Assembly: GCA_944323615.1 (NCBI GenBank) | Contig: CALUTG010000012.1 | Coordinates: 1 to 36,761, forward strand | Direction of reading: 5' to 3' | DNA: 36,761 bases | Source: Candidatus Gastranaerophilales bacterium | GTDB lineage: Bacteria > Cyanobacteriota > Vampirovibrionia > Gastranaerophilales > Gastranaerophilaceae | In this document: positions 8,038-15,004 of the stretch, piece after piece | Position numbering within the stretch: the stretch's first letter is position 1 | Layout of the letters: each line of letters begins with the position of its first letter | Made by a program: the position numbers and the translations under genes | The notes under the pieces: model-generated | The model's database searches: none | Seen by the model: the letters and a program-made list of their open reading frames with translations, nothing else | What the model was told of the DNA's origin: nothing

Positions 8038-8722
8038 CTTTGCATACTAAATAATTCAGTCCGGAAGCAATTCCGATTCCCGCCAATGAACCCACAGGAC
8101 CAAAGAGCATAAAACCAACAGCTCCCAATGTTGATGTTAATACAGCCGTCGAAGTTAATCTTAAGGCAGCTTTGTTTACTGCTTTAACAGGTTTTTCTCC
8201 GTTTTTTATTTCATTAGCAGCTTGACATCCCTCTATTACTCCTGATACAGCAATACCAATAACAGGAACTCTTGTCATTGCTCTGGCTGTAACTTTCCCA
8301 AAAGTACTCGGAGATTTAAAAGATTTTGCTTTCATATTAATAACATTATCAGGTGTTGATTTAATATCTTTTATTTTTGTTTTTATATCAGATTCTTGGA
8401 TTTTAAATACTTTTTTAGACAAATCTCCAAGTTTCGTATCCCAGAGAGTTTTATCCTGCCTAATTAACCAATTTCCCAGTTTCGGATTAGGGCATTTAGG
8501 AGAATTAGGATTAACATAATCTTTTAAAAGTGTTCCTTGAAAGTATGAAAACGGATGCTGAGCTTTTTTGAAATCATATGCTTTCTTATACATATATTTG
8601 TACCCGTCGCCGCATAATTTTGTCTTAATAATTTTATCCAGTTGATCAACAGCATCAACCGCATCATCAATAAGGTTTGGAAAATCTAAAGTAAGCTGGG
8701 GGTAAATATAACAAGTTTTCAC
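8021..8722 (-). CDS. Hypothetical protein with glycine-rich hydrophobic C-terminus
   Basis: 233 aa, not recognised. The N-terminal two thirds are soluble and lysine-rich. The C-terminal 85 residues contain two hydrophobic, small-residue-rich stretches (TRVPVIGIAVSGVIEG near 151 and STAVLTSTLGAVGFMLFGPV near 192, followed by GSLAGIGIASGL), which suggest membrane insertion or a glycine-zipper-like helical hairpin. Proposed start is GTG at 8722, preceded by GGGGTGAG. That start region overlaps the repeat cluster beginning near 8720, so an older start may have been replaced when the repeat inserted. No functional call can be made. Confidence 0.6.
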   Translation of the reverse strand: MKTCYIYPQLTLDFPNLIDDAVDAVDQLDKIIKTKLCGDGYKYMYKKAYDFKKAQHPFSYFQGTLLKDYVNPNSPKCPNPKLGNWLIRQDKTLWDTKLGDLSKKVFKIQESDIKTKIKDIKSTPDNVINMKAKSFKSPSTFGKVTARAMTRVPVIGIAVSGVIEGCQAANEIKNGEKPVKAVNKAALRLTSTAVLTSTLGAVGFMLFGPVGSLAGIGIASGLNYLVCKAIDKI

Positions 8723-9035
8723 CTCACCCCACCCCTGTCTTGAATTATTCGGGGTGTCGGAAAGTTCTCAGCTTCCCGACACCTTACTGGTTCCGCGTGC
8801 GGGAATGAGTTCCTTCGGATCTCCCACTCCCGCACGCTTCACCCTACCGAAAATTCGCTTTCCTGTTAGGAGAGGGAAATATTATCATTTCCCCTATCAA
8901 TCCTTCCGAGCTGAAATTTGTTTCCGTATTAAACAGGTATTTTTCGTCAGAAAAATACAGCAGCCAGTGTTTTCTTTTTCTTTATCTCCTTTTCTTTTTC
9001 TTTGCATCTGAATTAAAGAAAAAGAAAAGGAGGAG
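8723..9035. repeat. Cluster of consecutive inverted repeats (candidate dispersed intergenic element)
   Basis: This 0.3-kb gene-free stretch holds at least five hairpins in series: GGTGTCGG (8753-8760) / CCGACACC (8776-8783); GCGTGCGGGA (8795-8804) / TCCCGCACGC (8828-8837) with an inner GAG-UCC / GGA-CTC stem; GGGAAAT (8874-8880) / ATTTCCC (8887-8893); GTATTTTTC (8937-8945) / GAAAAATAC (8950-8958); and an 18-bp pyrimidine/purine stem at 8986-9003 / 9015-9032. The left part is clearly richer in G+C than its surroundings. The CACCTCACCCC left edge and AGGAGAGGG core suggest a repeated element rather than unique sequence. A spurious 85-codon frame crosses it. Confidence 0.6.
8986..9032. repeat. 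Perfect 18-bp polypyrimidine/polypurine inverted repeat
   Basis: The left arm 8986-9003 (CTCCTTTTCTTTTTCTTT) is exactly complementary to the right arm 9015-9032, with an 11-nt loop. One strand of each arm is all pyrimidine. It is the right-hand end of the inverted-repeat cluster. It is a strong hairpin but without the usual following U-tract, so a terminator role is uncertain. Confidence 0.75.
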
Positions 9036-9081
9036 CTAATATTATTAGTCAAAATTGCTTAATTTGTAAACAAATGTTACA

Positions 9082-9116
9082 AAAAAGAGCCGGAGAATTT
9101 TTCTCCGGCTCTTTTT
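9082..9116. terminator. Bidirectional intrinsic terminator downstream of ycf23
   Basis: The stem AGAGCCGGAGAA (9086-9097) / TTCTCCGGCTCT (9101-9112) has a 3-nt loop and is extended by AAAA/TTTT on the flanks. It lies 13 nt after the stop of the minus-strand ycf23 gene and has U-tracts on both strands. Confidence 0.9.
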
Positions 9117-9128
9117 ATCAAGTTATTT

Positions 9129-9887
9129 TTAAACAAGTTCAACTACATATTGAGCGTTTCTTTCTGCAATTTCAACAAGATTCTTTGCAACTGCAATCAT
9201 TGAGATTTCAGAATCAAGTTTGTTTACGCAAGAACCGCATCCGATAGCAGATGCGCCTGAAGCAAATGCTAAAGAAGCTGTAGTCGGGTTGATTCCTGTA
9301 GCTGTCATAACAGGAATTTCAATATTTCTTGTTAATTCAATTGTATTTGAAAGTGTTAATTCAGCTCTTTCAAGAAGTCCTCTTACACCGTTTGAAGGTG
9401 TTTCGTTAGAGAAGTGACCTTCTGTTTGGATTAAATCAATACCCATAGCTTCAAGTTCTCTTGCAAGCTCAATTTGTTCTCCGATTTCTAATTCACCAGG
9501 AATTGTAACGCAGAAGAAAATATCTTCCCCGTCCAGAAGTTCAAGAGTTCTTTTTGCAAGGTTTAAAACCTGAGAAGCAGAGAAGCTCATTCCTTTTTTA
9601 TAAAGTGCATCAAAGTTACCGAGTTCAATAGCATCAGCACCTAAAACAGCTGCGTGTGCAAGTTCTTCCGGTTTAACAGAAGAAACAAATATCGGTAAAT
9701 CTGTTAAATCTTTAACCATAGTGATTATGTCAGGGTTAGCGCAAATATCAACAGCGCTTGCGCCTGCTTTATCAGCTGCAAGAACAACTTTTGCAACTCT
9801 TTCTGCATCAAAATTATCAATACCTGCAATAATTTTTACAGCTCTTTTTTCGCTTAAAGCTTTTTTAAAACTTTCGATTTTTGACAT
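9129..9887 (-). CDS. ycf23: Ycf23 / DUF561 family TIM-barrel protein
   Basis: 252 aa from the ATG at 9887, which AAGGAGAG precedes at proper spacing; a longer frame to 9938 lacks an SD. The sequence follows the Ycf23 pattern known from cyanobacteria and plastids: KIIAGIDNFDAERVAKVVLA, GASAVDICANPDIITMV, LPIFVSSVKPEEL, GADAIELGNFDALY, DLIQTEGHFS, IPVMTATGINPTTASLAFAS and GASAIGCGSCVNKL. The alternating beta-alpha pattern fits a phosphate-binding TIM barrel. The biochemical function of the family is not established. It stands alone, divergent from the protease gene, with its own terminator. This is the best single phylogenetic marker in the window for a cyanobacterial relationship. Confidence 0.9.
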   Translation of the reverse strand: MSKIESFKKALSEKRAVKIIAGIDNFDAERVAKVVLAADKAGASAVDICANPDIITMVKDLTDLPIFVSSVKPEELAHAAVLGADAIELGNFDALYKKGMSFSASQVLNLAKRTLELLDGEDIFFCVTIPGELEIGEQIELARELEAMGIDLIQTEGHFSNETPSNGVRGLLERAELTLSNTIELTRNIEIPVMTATGINPTTASLAFASGASAIGCGSCVNKLDSEISMIAVAKNLVEIAERNAQYVVELV

Positions 9888-9970
9888 ATTTCTCTCCTTT
9901 TTGTGCTGATTGTATGTATTGTCCCGTCTATTATACATTAAAACTTGAACTATTACAAGAAGAAGTCCTT

Positions 9971-10020
9971 AAAAACTGATTTTATTCACCCTTCCATTCC
10001 GATTGGGTGATTGAGTTTTT
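9971..10020 (+). terminator. Terminator-like hairpin in the ycf23 / protease intergenic region
   Basis: The outer arms AAAAACT (9971-9977) and AGTTTTT (10014-10020) enclose inner arms TCACCC (9986-9991) and GGGTGA (10005-10010), followed by T-rich sequence. No plus-strand gene lies upstream, so it is either a leader attenuator of the protease gene or the end of an unseen small transcript. Confidence 0.4.
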
Positions 10021-10057
10021 TATTTAAATATTTCACTATTTACTTGGAGTAATTATT

Positions 10058-10708
10058 ATGAATAGAATCTTGTTAAGCTTGTTTTTATTATTTTTTTCAA
10101 TTCCGGTATTTGCTTTTGACAGGGAAGAACAAGCGGTAATATCTTTGTATGAAAAAATTAATCCCGCTATTGTTTGTGTAGATTCCCAGATATCAGACGG
10201 TATGTCCTGCGGAACAGGCTGCATAATTGATAAGAGAGGGATTATTCTTACAAGCGCTCATGTCGTTGATGTCGGAAAAACAGTTATTGTTACAATGTCA
10301 AACGGTCAGAATTACACAGCTAAGGTTATAAAAAAGCTGGGTGAAAATAAAGATATTGCTCTCTTAAAAATTAATGTCCCTACAGAATTAAAAACTGTTA
10401 AAATGGGAGATTCCGAGAAAATCAAAGTCGGTCAGAAAGTCCTTGCAATAGGAAATCCATTCGGCTTTAACGGAACTTTGACTCAGGGAATAATCTCAAG
10501 AATAGACTATGCAAAAAACAGAATCCAAACAGATGCGGCAATTAATCCAGGTTCTTCCGGCGGACCTTTATTAAATAAAAACGGAGAAATTATTGGTATA
10601 AATCAGGCAATTTACAATCCTGATAATAATATTTCAAATATCGGTATAGGATTTGCCATTCCGATAAATCTCGTTAAAGAGTATTTAGCGGAAATGAACA
10701 GTACTTAA
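10058..10708 (+). CDS. Secreted trypsin-like serine protease (HtrA/Deg-like, no PDZ)
   Basis: 216 aa. A signal peptide (MNRILLSLFLLFFSIPVFAF) directs export. The catalytic triad of the S1C family is visible: H68 in LTSAHVV, D99 in NKDIALLKI, and S167 in INPGSSGGPL. Other HtrA hallmarks are GTGCIID and GNPFGFNGTLTQGIIS. It ends soon after the protease domain (NIGIGFAIPINLVKEYLAEM), so the PDZ domains of DegP/DegS are missing. Envelope quality-control proteolysis or a dedicated substrate are both possible. TTGGAG precedes the ATG. It lies just upstream of a series of envelope genes reading in the same direction. Confidence 0.92.
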   Translation: MNRILLSLFLLFFSIPVFAFDREEQAVISLYEKINPAIVCVDSQISDGMSCGTGCIIDKRGIILTSAHVVDVGKTVIVTMSNGQNYTAKVIKKLGENKDIALLKINVPTELKTVKMGDSEKIKVGQKVLAIGNPFGFNGTLTQGIISRIDYAKNRIQTDAAINPGSSGGPLLNKNGEIIGINQAIYNPDNNISNIGIGFAIPINLVKEYLAEMNST

Positions 10709-10719
10709 TGAATTTATGG

Positions 10720-10725
10720 TATAAT
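10720..10725 (+). promoter_or_regulatory. -10 box 7 nt before the 10733 start codon (leaderless candidate)
   Basis: A consensus TATAAT is followed by AGCGGGT and then the ATG at 10733. There is no SD in the conventional position. A transcript begun the normal 6-8 nt after the -10 would start at or within a base or two of the ATG. Confidence 0.55.
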
Positions 10726-10732
10726 AGCGGGT

Positions 10733-11311
10733 ATGATAAAAAAACTTTTTTATACAATTATATTTTTGCTGGCAGGTATAACTTTTTCATTAGCTTCGGA
10801 ACTTCGCGGATATGATGAATTCCAGATACCTGCGGGTTACAATATCCCGATAATGTCCTTGCAGGAATTTTCTACGGCATACTGTGAAGAAGGTGAAGCC
10901 TTAAATTTTATTACTACGACTGATATATATTTGTATGAAACGAATGTTATTCCTAAAGGTACAAAAATAACAGGTTTTATTGACAAGAAGAATGAACCTG
11001 TTAAAGGTACAAATGCTTCTATGAAAGTATTTCTAAATAAGATGTATCTTCCTGACGGCTTTGAAATCCCTATAAAGGGCTATATTTATACAGCAAATGA
11101 TAACTTGATAGGCGGGGAAATGACACCTCCTCTGACCTGGAACAGGATTCCTCATTATCAAAGGTGGACAATGTTCAGGGCAATGGGTGTTTTGCAGTGT
11201 GTCCCGGGAGCGGAACGTAAAATGGGTGAGCATGTTACTATTGCTGCCGGCGCAAATTTAACGATGGTATTAGTCGCTCCGATTAATATGTCTCACACAT
11301 TAATTAATTGA
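10733..11311 (+). CDS. Exported protein, VirB10/TrbI-like beta domain (short paralogue)
   Basis: 192 aa with a signal peptide (MIKKLFYTIIFLLAGITFSL, then ASE). The mature part contains IPAGYNIPIMSLQEFSTAY, then TTTDIYLYETNVIPKGTKIT with a GFIDKKNEP turn, followed by KVFLNKMYLPDGFEIPIKGYI. The same order (pore-like IPAGT strand, VVPAGS/IPKGT strand, YLPDG-xxIPI strand) appears in the next gene, so the two are distant paralogues. The pattern resembles the beta-barrel domain of VirB10/TrbI, without the proline-rich part or the membrane anchor. Function is unknown. A promoter for the next gene overlaps its stop codon. Confidence 0.65.
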   Translation: MIKKLFYTIIFLLAGITFSLASELRGYDEFQIPAGYNIPIMSLQEFSTAYCEEGEALNFITTTDIYLYETNVIPKGTKITGFIDKKNEPVKGTNASMKVFLNKMYLPDGFEIPIKGYIYTANDNLIGGEMTPPLTWNRIPHYQRWTMFRAMGVLQCVPGAERKMGEHVTIAAGANLTMVLVAPINMSHTLIN

Positions 11312-11335
11312 CAAATACCGCTTAGATTATAAAAT
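11308..11335 (+). promoter_or_regulatory. Sigma-70-type promoter for the 11359 gene
   Basis: A perfect -35 TTGACA (11308-11313), overlapping the TGA stop of the previous gene, is followed after a 16-nt spacer by TAAAAT (11330-11335). Transcription would start near 11342, and GGGGGAGG at 11343-11350 then provides the ribosome-binding site. Confidence 0.65.
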
Positions 11336-11358
11336 GTTATAAGGGGGAGGATACTCTG

Positions 11359-12126
11359 ATGATAAATAAGAAGTTTGCAGCCGGATTGCTGTCTATAAAT
11401 CTGTTAATTTCTTCAAGTGTGGTGTTTGCCGGCTCTAATTATTCATACCAGCCTACTCAGACCCAACCGGTTTACAACAGCGGTTATTATCAAAAACCTC
11501 TTGAGTATAATAATTACAACGTTCAAAATAATACTTTGCAGGGAAATGTAATCATGGTTCCTGCAGGTACGTCGATGAGTGCTGTTTTAACAACACCGGT
11601 TTCATCCGCAGCATCAACTGTGGGTCAGAGTGTTAATATGCTTCTCGGATCTGATTTTTATTACAATAACAGGTTAGTTGCACCTGCAGGCAGTACTATA
11701 TACGGTACCGTAATTGAAGCTTCGAAAGCTAAGCATGGCAGCATGAATGGGAAGCTTAGTGTAAGATTTACTCAGATTTATACTCCTAACGGAAGCCAAA
11801 TCCCTATTTCTGCAGTGATTAAAACAGATGATGGCACGGGTGTATTGGTAGGCGGAACCAAACTTGATGTAACAAAGGACTATGCAAAAGACTTAGCGGT
11901 AGGTTCAGCAACCGGTGCTCTTTCGGGTCTTGTATTCGGGGCTCTTGCCGGAGGTAATATAGGCCGCGGGGCTGCATTAGGTACTGCAGTCGGAGCCGGC
12001 GGCGGACTTGTTAAGTCTGTTATAGATAAAGGCGATGATGTGGAAATTCCTGCAAATGCTGCGGTTGATATAGTGCTTACACAGCCGATTACAGTCAGCA
12101 CATCTTCTTATTATTATGAAAATTAG
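11359..12126 (+). CDS. Exported protein with VirB10/TrbI-like domain and glycine zipper
   Basis: 255 aa, signal peptide at 1-24 (ends VVFAG). A tyrosine/asparagine/glutamine-rich linker (25-60) is followed by a VirB10/TrbI-like beta domain: VPAGTSMSAVLTTPVSS, VNMLLGSDFYYNNRLVAPAG, STIYGTVIEASKAKHG and YTPNGSQIPISAVI. Residues about 175-215 are a glycine-rich hydrophobic hairpin (GALSGLVFGALAGGNIGRGA, then GTAVGAGGGL) of glycine-zipper type, which could insert in a membrane. The end PANAAVDIVLTQPITV repeats the PAGT strand motif. A strong GGGGGAGG site precedes the ATG. No other type IV secretion genes are present, so a conjugation role is not supported; an outer-membrane or peptidoglycan-spanning role is inferred. 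Confidence 0.7.
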   Translation: MINKKFAAGLLSINLLISSSVVFAGSNYSYQPTQTQPVYNSGYYQKPLEYNNYNVQNNTLQGNVIMVPAGTSMSAVLTTPVSSAASTVGQSVNMLLGSDFYYNNRLVAPAGSTIYGTVIEASKAKHGSMNGKLSVRFTQIYTPNGSQIPISAVIKTDDGTGVLVGGTKLDVTKDYAKDLAVGSATGALSGLVFGALAGGNIGRGAALGTAVGAGGGLVKSVIDKGDDVEIPANAAVDIVLTQPITVSTSSYYYEN

Positions 12127-12208
12127 CAGGGCAAATATTCAGTAGGATAATTAAAAAAATATTACATCAGATTATTCTATAGAAGAGAAAATTTAGAGAG
12201 ATTGAAAA

Positions 12209-13402
12209 GTGTCATTACTAGATAACAACAAAAGTTTTATAATGGACGAGGAGGACGATAAGGGTACGGAACCTTATACGCTGCCGTCAATTGTCACGAG
12301 TAAACCGGAAGTTATTCCGATAAAGAATTCTTTTATGATTTCTACGGCACTACATCCAGCTGTAGTGGCATTAATATGGTTTGTTTCGATAATGCTTGCT
12401 CTTATGGGTATTAATCTCGATTTGTTCGGAAAGCCGAAAGTTCAGCCAAAACGCGATATTGAATTTGTTCTTGTTGATAAACCGGGAAAACCGAGAGATC
12501 CGAATACAAAAAACAGGGCAGATATTGATTCAAGAAGCGGCGGTATAAATGATCCGAAGAGAAAAGTTTCAATGCCATCTCCTGCTCCTAAAAAGGCGCA
12601 AAAGCCATCGGCGGCTGCTGCAAGCGCAAATAAAATTATAAAAAAACAACAGCAAGCTGTTCATAAGCAGGTGCAAAAACAGGTTCAGCAGCAAACTCAA
12701 AAGAAACCGGTTCAACAGCCAAAGGCTCAGCCGGCTCCTACAGCAAAACCATCTCAGGCAAAACCGGCTCCTCCGACGGCAAGACCTAGTGCCAGACCTG
12801 TTTCTACGCCGTCACCTGTAGCAAAACCGTCAACACCTTTTACAGTTCCGGCACCAAAGGGAGCTCCTGTCGGTAAAACTCTATCTACCGGTCCGGTAGG
12901 CGGTTCTTCTACTGCCGGTACTCCTAAAACATCAGGCGGCAGCGGTTCACCTTCCAGTTCAGGTTCGTATGCACCAAGACCGTCTTTATCTCCGTCATCA
13001 GGAGGAGGCGGCGGACAGTTGTCAAGAGGTTCTTCTCCTGGAGGAACAGGTAATATAGGTAACCCTGGCGGCGGGGGAGGTGCTCCGGGTATTGATGCCT
13101 TGAGAGAGCCTGATTTCGGTCCTTATATGAGAGAATTGCAGAGAAGAATTAAACTCAATTGGGATCCTCCTAAAGGAAATGAAAGTAAAAGAGTTGTATT
13201 GCTCTTTAAAATAGCAAAAGACGGCAGATTGTTATCATGCAGAATTCATAAATCTTCCGGATTACAGGCGGCAGATAATGCGGCGATGAAGGCTGTAGAA
13301 CTTACGGCTCCGTTTAGACCGCTTCCGGCAGACTTTAAAGGGCAAAGTATAGATATCCAGTTTACATTTGATTACAATGTATTTGGAGCATCAAAATATT
13401 AA
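12209..13402 (+). CDS. TonB/TolA-type energy-transducer protein
   Basis: 397 aa, GTG start at 12209 with GAGAG about 8 nt upstream; the ATG at 12242 is an alternative. Residues 1-43 are cytoplasmic, 44-70 a single membrane helix (ALHPAVVALIWFVSIMLAL), about 95-295 a low-complexity periplasmic spacer (lysine/glutamine/proline-rich, then serine/glycine-rich), and about 305-397 a TonB/TolA C-terminal domain (YMRELQRRIKLNWDPPKGN, LLFKIAKDGRLLSCRIHKSS, AAMKAVELTAPFRPLPADF). Such proteins transmit proton-motive force from an ExbB/ExbD or TolQ/TolR motor across the periplasm. The motor genes follow directly. TonB and TolA cannot be told apart here. Confidence 0.88.
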   Translation: MSLLDNNKSFIMDEEDDKGTEPYTLPSIVTSKPEVIPIKNSFMISTALHPAVVALIWFVSIMLALMGINLDLFGKPKVQPKRDIEFVLVDKPGKPRDPNTKNRADIDSRSGGINDPKRKVSMPSPAPKKAQKPSAAAASANKIIKKQQQAVHKQVQKQVQQQTQKKPVQQPKAQPAPTAKPSQAKPAPPTARPSARPVSTPSPVAKPSTPFTVPAPKGAPVGKTLSTGPVGGSSTAGTPKTSGGSGSPSSSGSYAPRPSLSPSSGGGGGQLSRGSSPGGTGNIGNPGGGGGAPGIDALREPDFGPYMRELQRRIKLNWDPPKGNESKRVVLLFKIAKDGRLLSCRIHKSSGLQAADNAAMKAVELTAPFRPLPADFKGQSIDIQFTFDYNVFGASKY

Positions 13403-13444
13403 AAATGAGGATAATAAAATAAAGAGGTAAAGGGGTAAAATATT

Positions 13445-14092
13445 ATGGATTTACTATTACATTCAATTCAATTGGACTGGCCGGTATTATTGCCGATATT
13501 GATTTGTTCAATATTAACGGTTATGGTGGCAATTGACAGAGCTGCATTTTATAATGCAAACAAAAGAAACGTTATTGAGTTTATTCCGAGATTACAGAAA
13601 GAACTTGTTAAAAACAATCTTATGGGAGCTCAAAATCTTGCCGTACAATGCGGCGGTATCATTGGCGAAGTAACAGAAGAAGCTGTGAGAATTTTTTCGG
13701 AACAAAAAACAGGATTTTCCCGTTCTTTTGATATTGCAGCTGCTCTTGCAACAAGAAAGCTTGAACACAGGCTTACTATTCTTGGTACAATAGGCGGTGT
13801 TGCTCCGTTTTTAGGGTTGTTTGGTACTGTTGTCAGAATTCTGTATACTTTTCAGGATTTGGCTTCTCAAGGCAACCAGTCAGCAGCGGTAGCAATGGGT
13901 ATCGGTTCTGCTCTTATCGCAACTGCTTTTGGTTTGGGCGTTGCTATTGTTGCGGTTATTTGTTATAACACTTTCCAATCTACCGTAAAAAGATTTGAGG
14001 ATGACTTCCAGTTAATCAAACTTCTTTTCTTAAGCTTTGTAGATTCGGAAGAAGATACCGCTATTCAGTCAAAATCCAGTGTAGCTTTATAA
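13445..14092 (+). CDS. MotA/TolQ/ExbB proton-channel family protein
   Basis: 215 aa inner-membrane protein with three helices (about 12-30, 110-130 and 150-178). The conserved family core is present: LEHRLTILGTIGGVAPFLGL and FGTVVRILYTFQDLAS, then GIGSALIATAFGLGVAIVAV with the G/A-rich third helix and conserved threonine. It is shorter than Escherichia TolQ/ExbB by 15-30 residues but complete. AGGGG precedes the ATG. It forms the stator motor with the two ExbD-like proteins encoded immediately downstream and powers the TonB/TolA-like protein upstream. Confidence 0.92.
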   Translation: MDLLLHSIQLDWPVLLPILICSILTVMVAIDRAAFYNANKRNVIEFIPRLQKELVKNNLMGAQNLAVQCGGIIGEVTEEAVRIFSEQKTGFSRSFDIAAALATRKLEHRLTILGTIGGVAPFLGLFGTVVRILYTFQDLASQGNQSAAVAMGIGSALIATAFGLGVAIVAVICYNTFQSTVKRFEDDFQLIKLLFLSFVDSEEDTAIQSKSSVAL

Positions 14093-14105
14093 ATTCAGGT
14101 GAAAA

Positions 14106-14627
14106 ATGGCTATTAAATCAGGCAAAAATGCATTATTTACAGAGATTAATATAACACCGTTAACAGATATTTTTCTGGTTCTGTTAATTATCATGATGGT
14201 TGTAGCTCCGACATTTCAGTCAATAGATAATTCTATTACTATTCCGGAAGTCAACAGCGGCAACTCAATTGAGCAAGGTAAAATAACGATTTCTGTAACC
14301 AAAGACGGCACTTTGTACGTCGGAGAAAAACGTTCTTCAATAGAAACTCTTGCAGCGGATTTAGAGGCTGCTAAGGGTGATGTAAAAGACGGTGAACTTG
14401 TAGTAAAAGCTGATGAAAAGGCAAAGAGTTCAATAATTATGGATATTATGGATGCTGCGCAGGATGCACATTACAAAAAACTGATTGTAGCCGGTGAACC
14501 TTTAAACAAAAAAGATCAGAAGAAATTAGAAGAGGCTCAGGAAAAACTTCAGGATGAGACTACTTCAAACTATACATCCAATAATGTTTTACCCGAAAAT
14601 AATCAATATGAGGATTGGAGTAATTAA
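14106..14627 (+). CDS. ExbD/TolR-family protein, copy 1
   Basis: 173 aa. A short cytoplasmic N-terminus leads into one membrane helix (EINITPLTDIFLVLLIIMMV) with the essential proton-carrying aspartate D21. The periplasmic ExbD/TolR domain follows (ITISVTKDGTLYVGEKRSSI, GELVVKADEKAKSSIIMDIM, DAAQDAHYKKLIVAGEP). Unlike copy 2, it has a 35-residue charged C-terminal tail (KKDQKKLEEAQEKLQDETTS). AGGTG lies before the ATG. Its TAA stop shares a base with the ATG of copy 2 (TAATG), so the two are translationally coupled. Confidence 0.92.
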   Translation: MAIKSGKNALFTEINITPLTDIFLVLLIIMMVVAPTFQSIDNSITIPEVNSGNSIEQGKITISVTKDGTLYVGEKRSSIETLAADLEAAKGDVKDGELVVKADEKAKSSIIMDIMDAAQDAHYKKLIVAGEPLNKKDQKKLEEAQEKLQDETTSNYTSNNVLPENNQYEDWSN

Positions 14628-15004
14628 TGCGTGATAGTTTTAATGAAATTAATATAACACCGTTGACGGATATCTTTCTGGTACTGTTAATTATCATGAT
14701 GGTAATTGCTCCTATGCTGGATCAGCAGGGATTGAATCTTGCAGTGCCGGAAGTTGTGGATAAACAGCAGGTGCAGCAGGATCCTAAGATTATGAATATG
14801 ACAGTAACCTCGGATAACAGATATTTTTACGGCGAAGAAGAAGTCCCTGTTACGGAGTTGGAATCCCTTATAACAGCCCATATTAAAGAGTATCCGGACG
14901 GATTGCTAATTCAGGTTGATGATAATTCCGACCACGGAACGGTTGTTAAACTTATGGATGTTGCAAGGAATTCCGGAATGACAAGTATTTCTCTTGCTAG
15001 GTAA
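14627..15004 (+). CDS. ExbD/TolR-family protein, copy 2
   Basis: 125 aa. The membrane helix segment is nearly identical to that of copy 1 (EINITPLTDIFLVLLIIMMV), with the key aspartate at D15, but the periplasmic half is divergent (LNLAVPEVVDKQQVQ, MNMTVTSDNRYFYGEEEVPV, GLLIQVDDNSDHGTVVKLMD). Two different ExbD-type subunits with one ExbB suggest either a mixed motor or alternative subunits. GGAG lies upstream of the ATG within the end of copy 1. The last 8 nt overlap the convergent holB. Confidence 0.92.
   Translation: MRDSFNEINITPLTDIFLVLLIIMMVIAPMLDQQGLNLAVPEVVDKQQVQQDPKIMNMTVTSDNRYFYGEEEVPVTELESLITAHIKEYPDGLLIQVDDNSDHGTVVKLMDVARNSGMTSISLAR

Noticed and set aside
8754-9011. An 85-codon plus-strand open frame
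   Set aside because: It crosses the inverted-repeat cluster, has no SD, and its translation is arginine/phenylalanine-rich low-complexity sequence from the repeats.
8723-9035. CRISPR array
   Set aside because: The repeats are distinct inverted pairs and do not recur as direct repeats with regular spacers.
10733-12126. Type IV secretion / conjugation system
   Set aside because: Only a VirB10-like beta domain is seen; no ATPase, VirB8/B9, relaxase or coupling protein is nearby.
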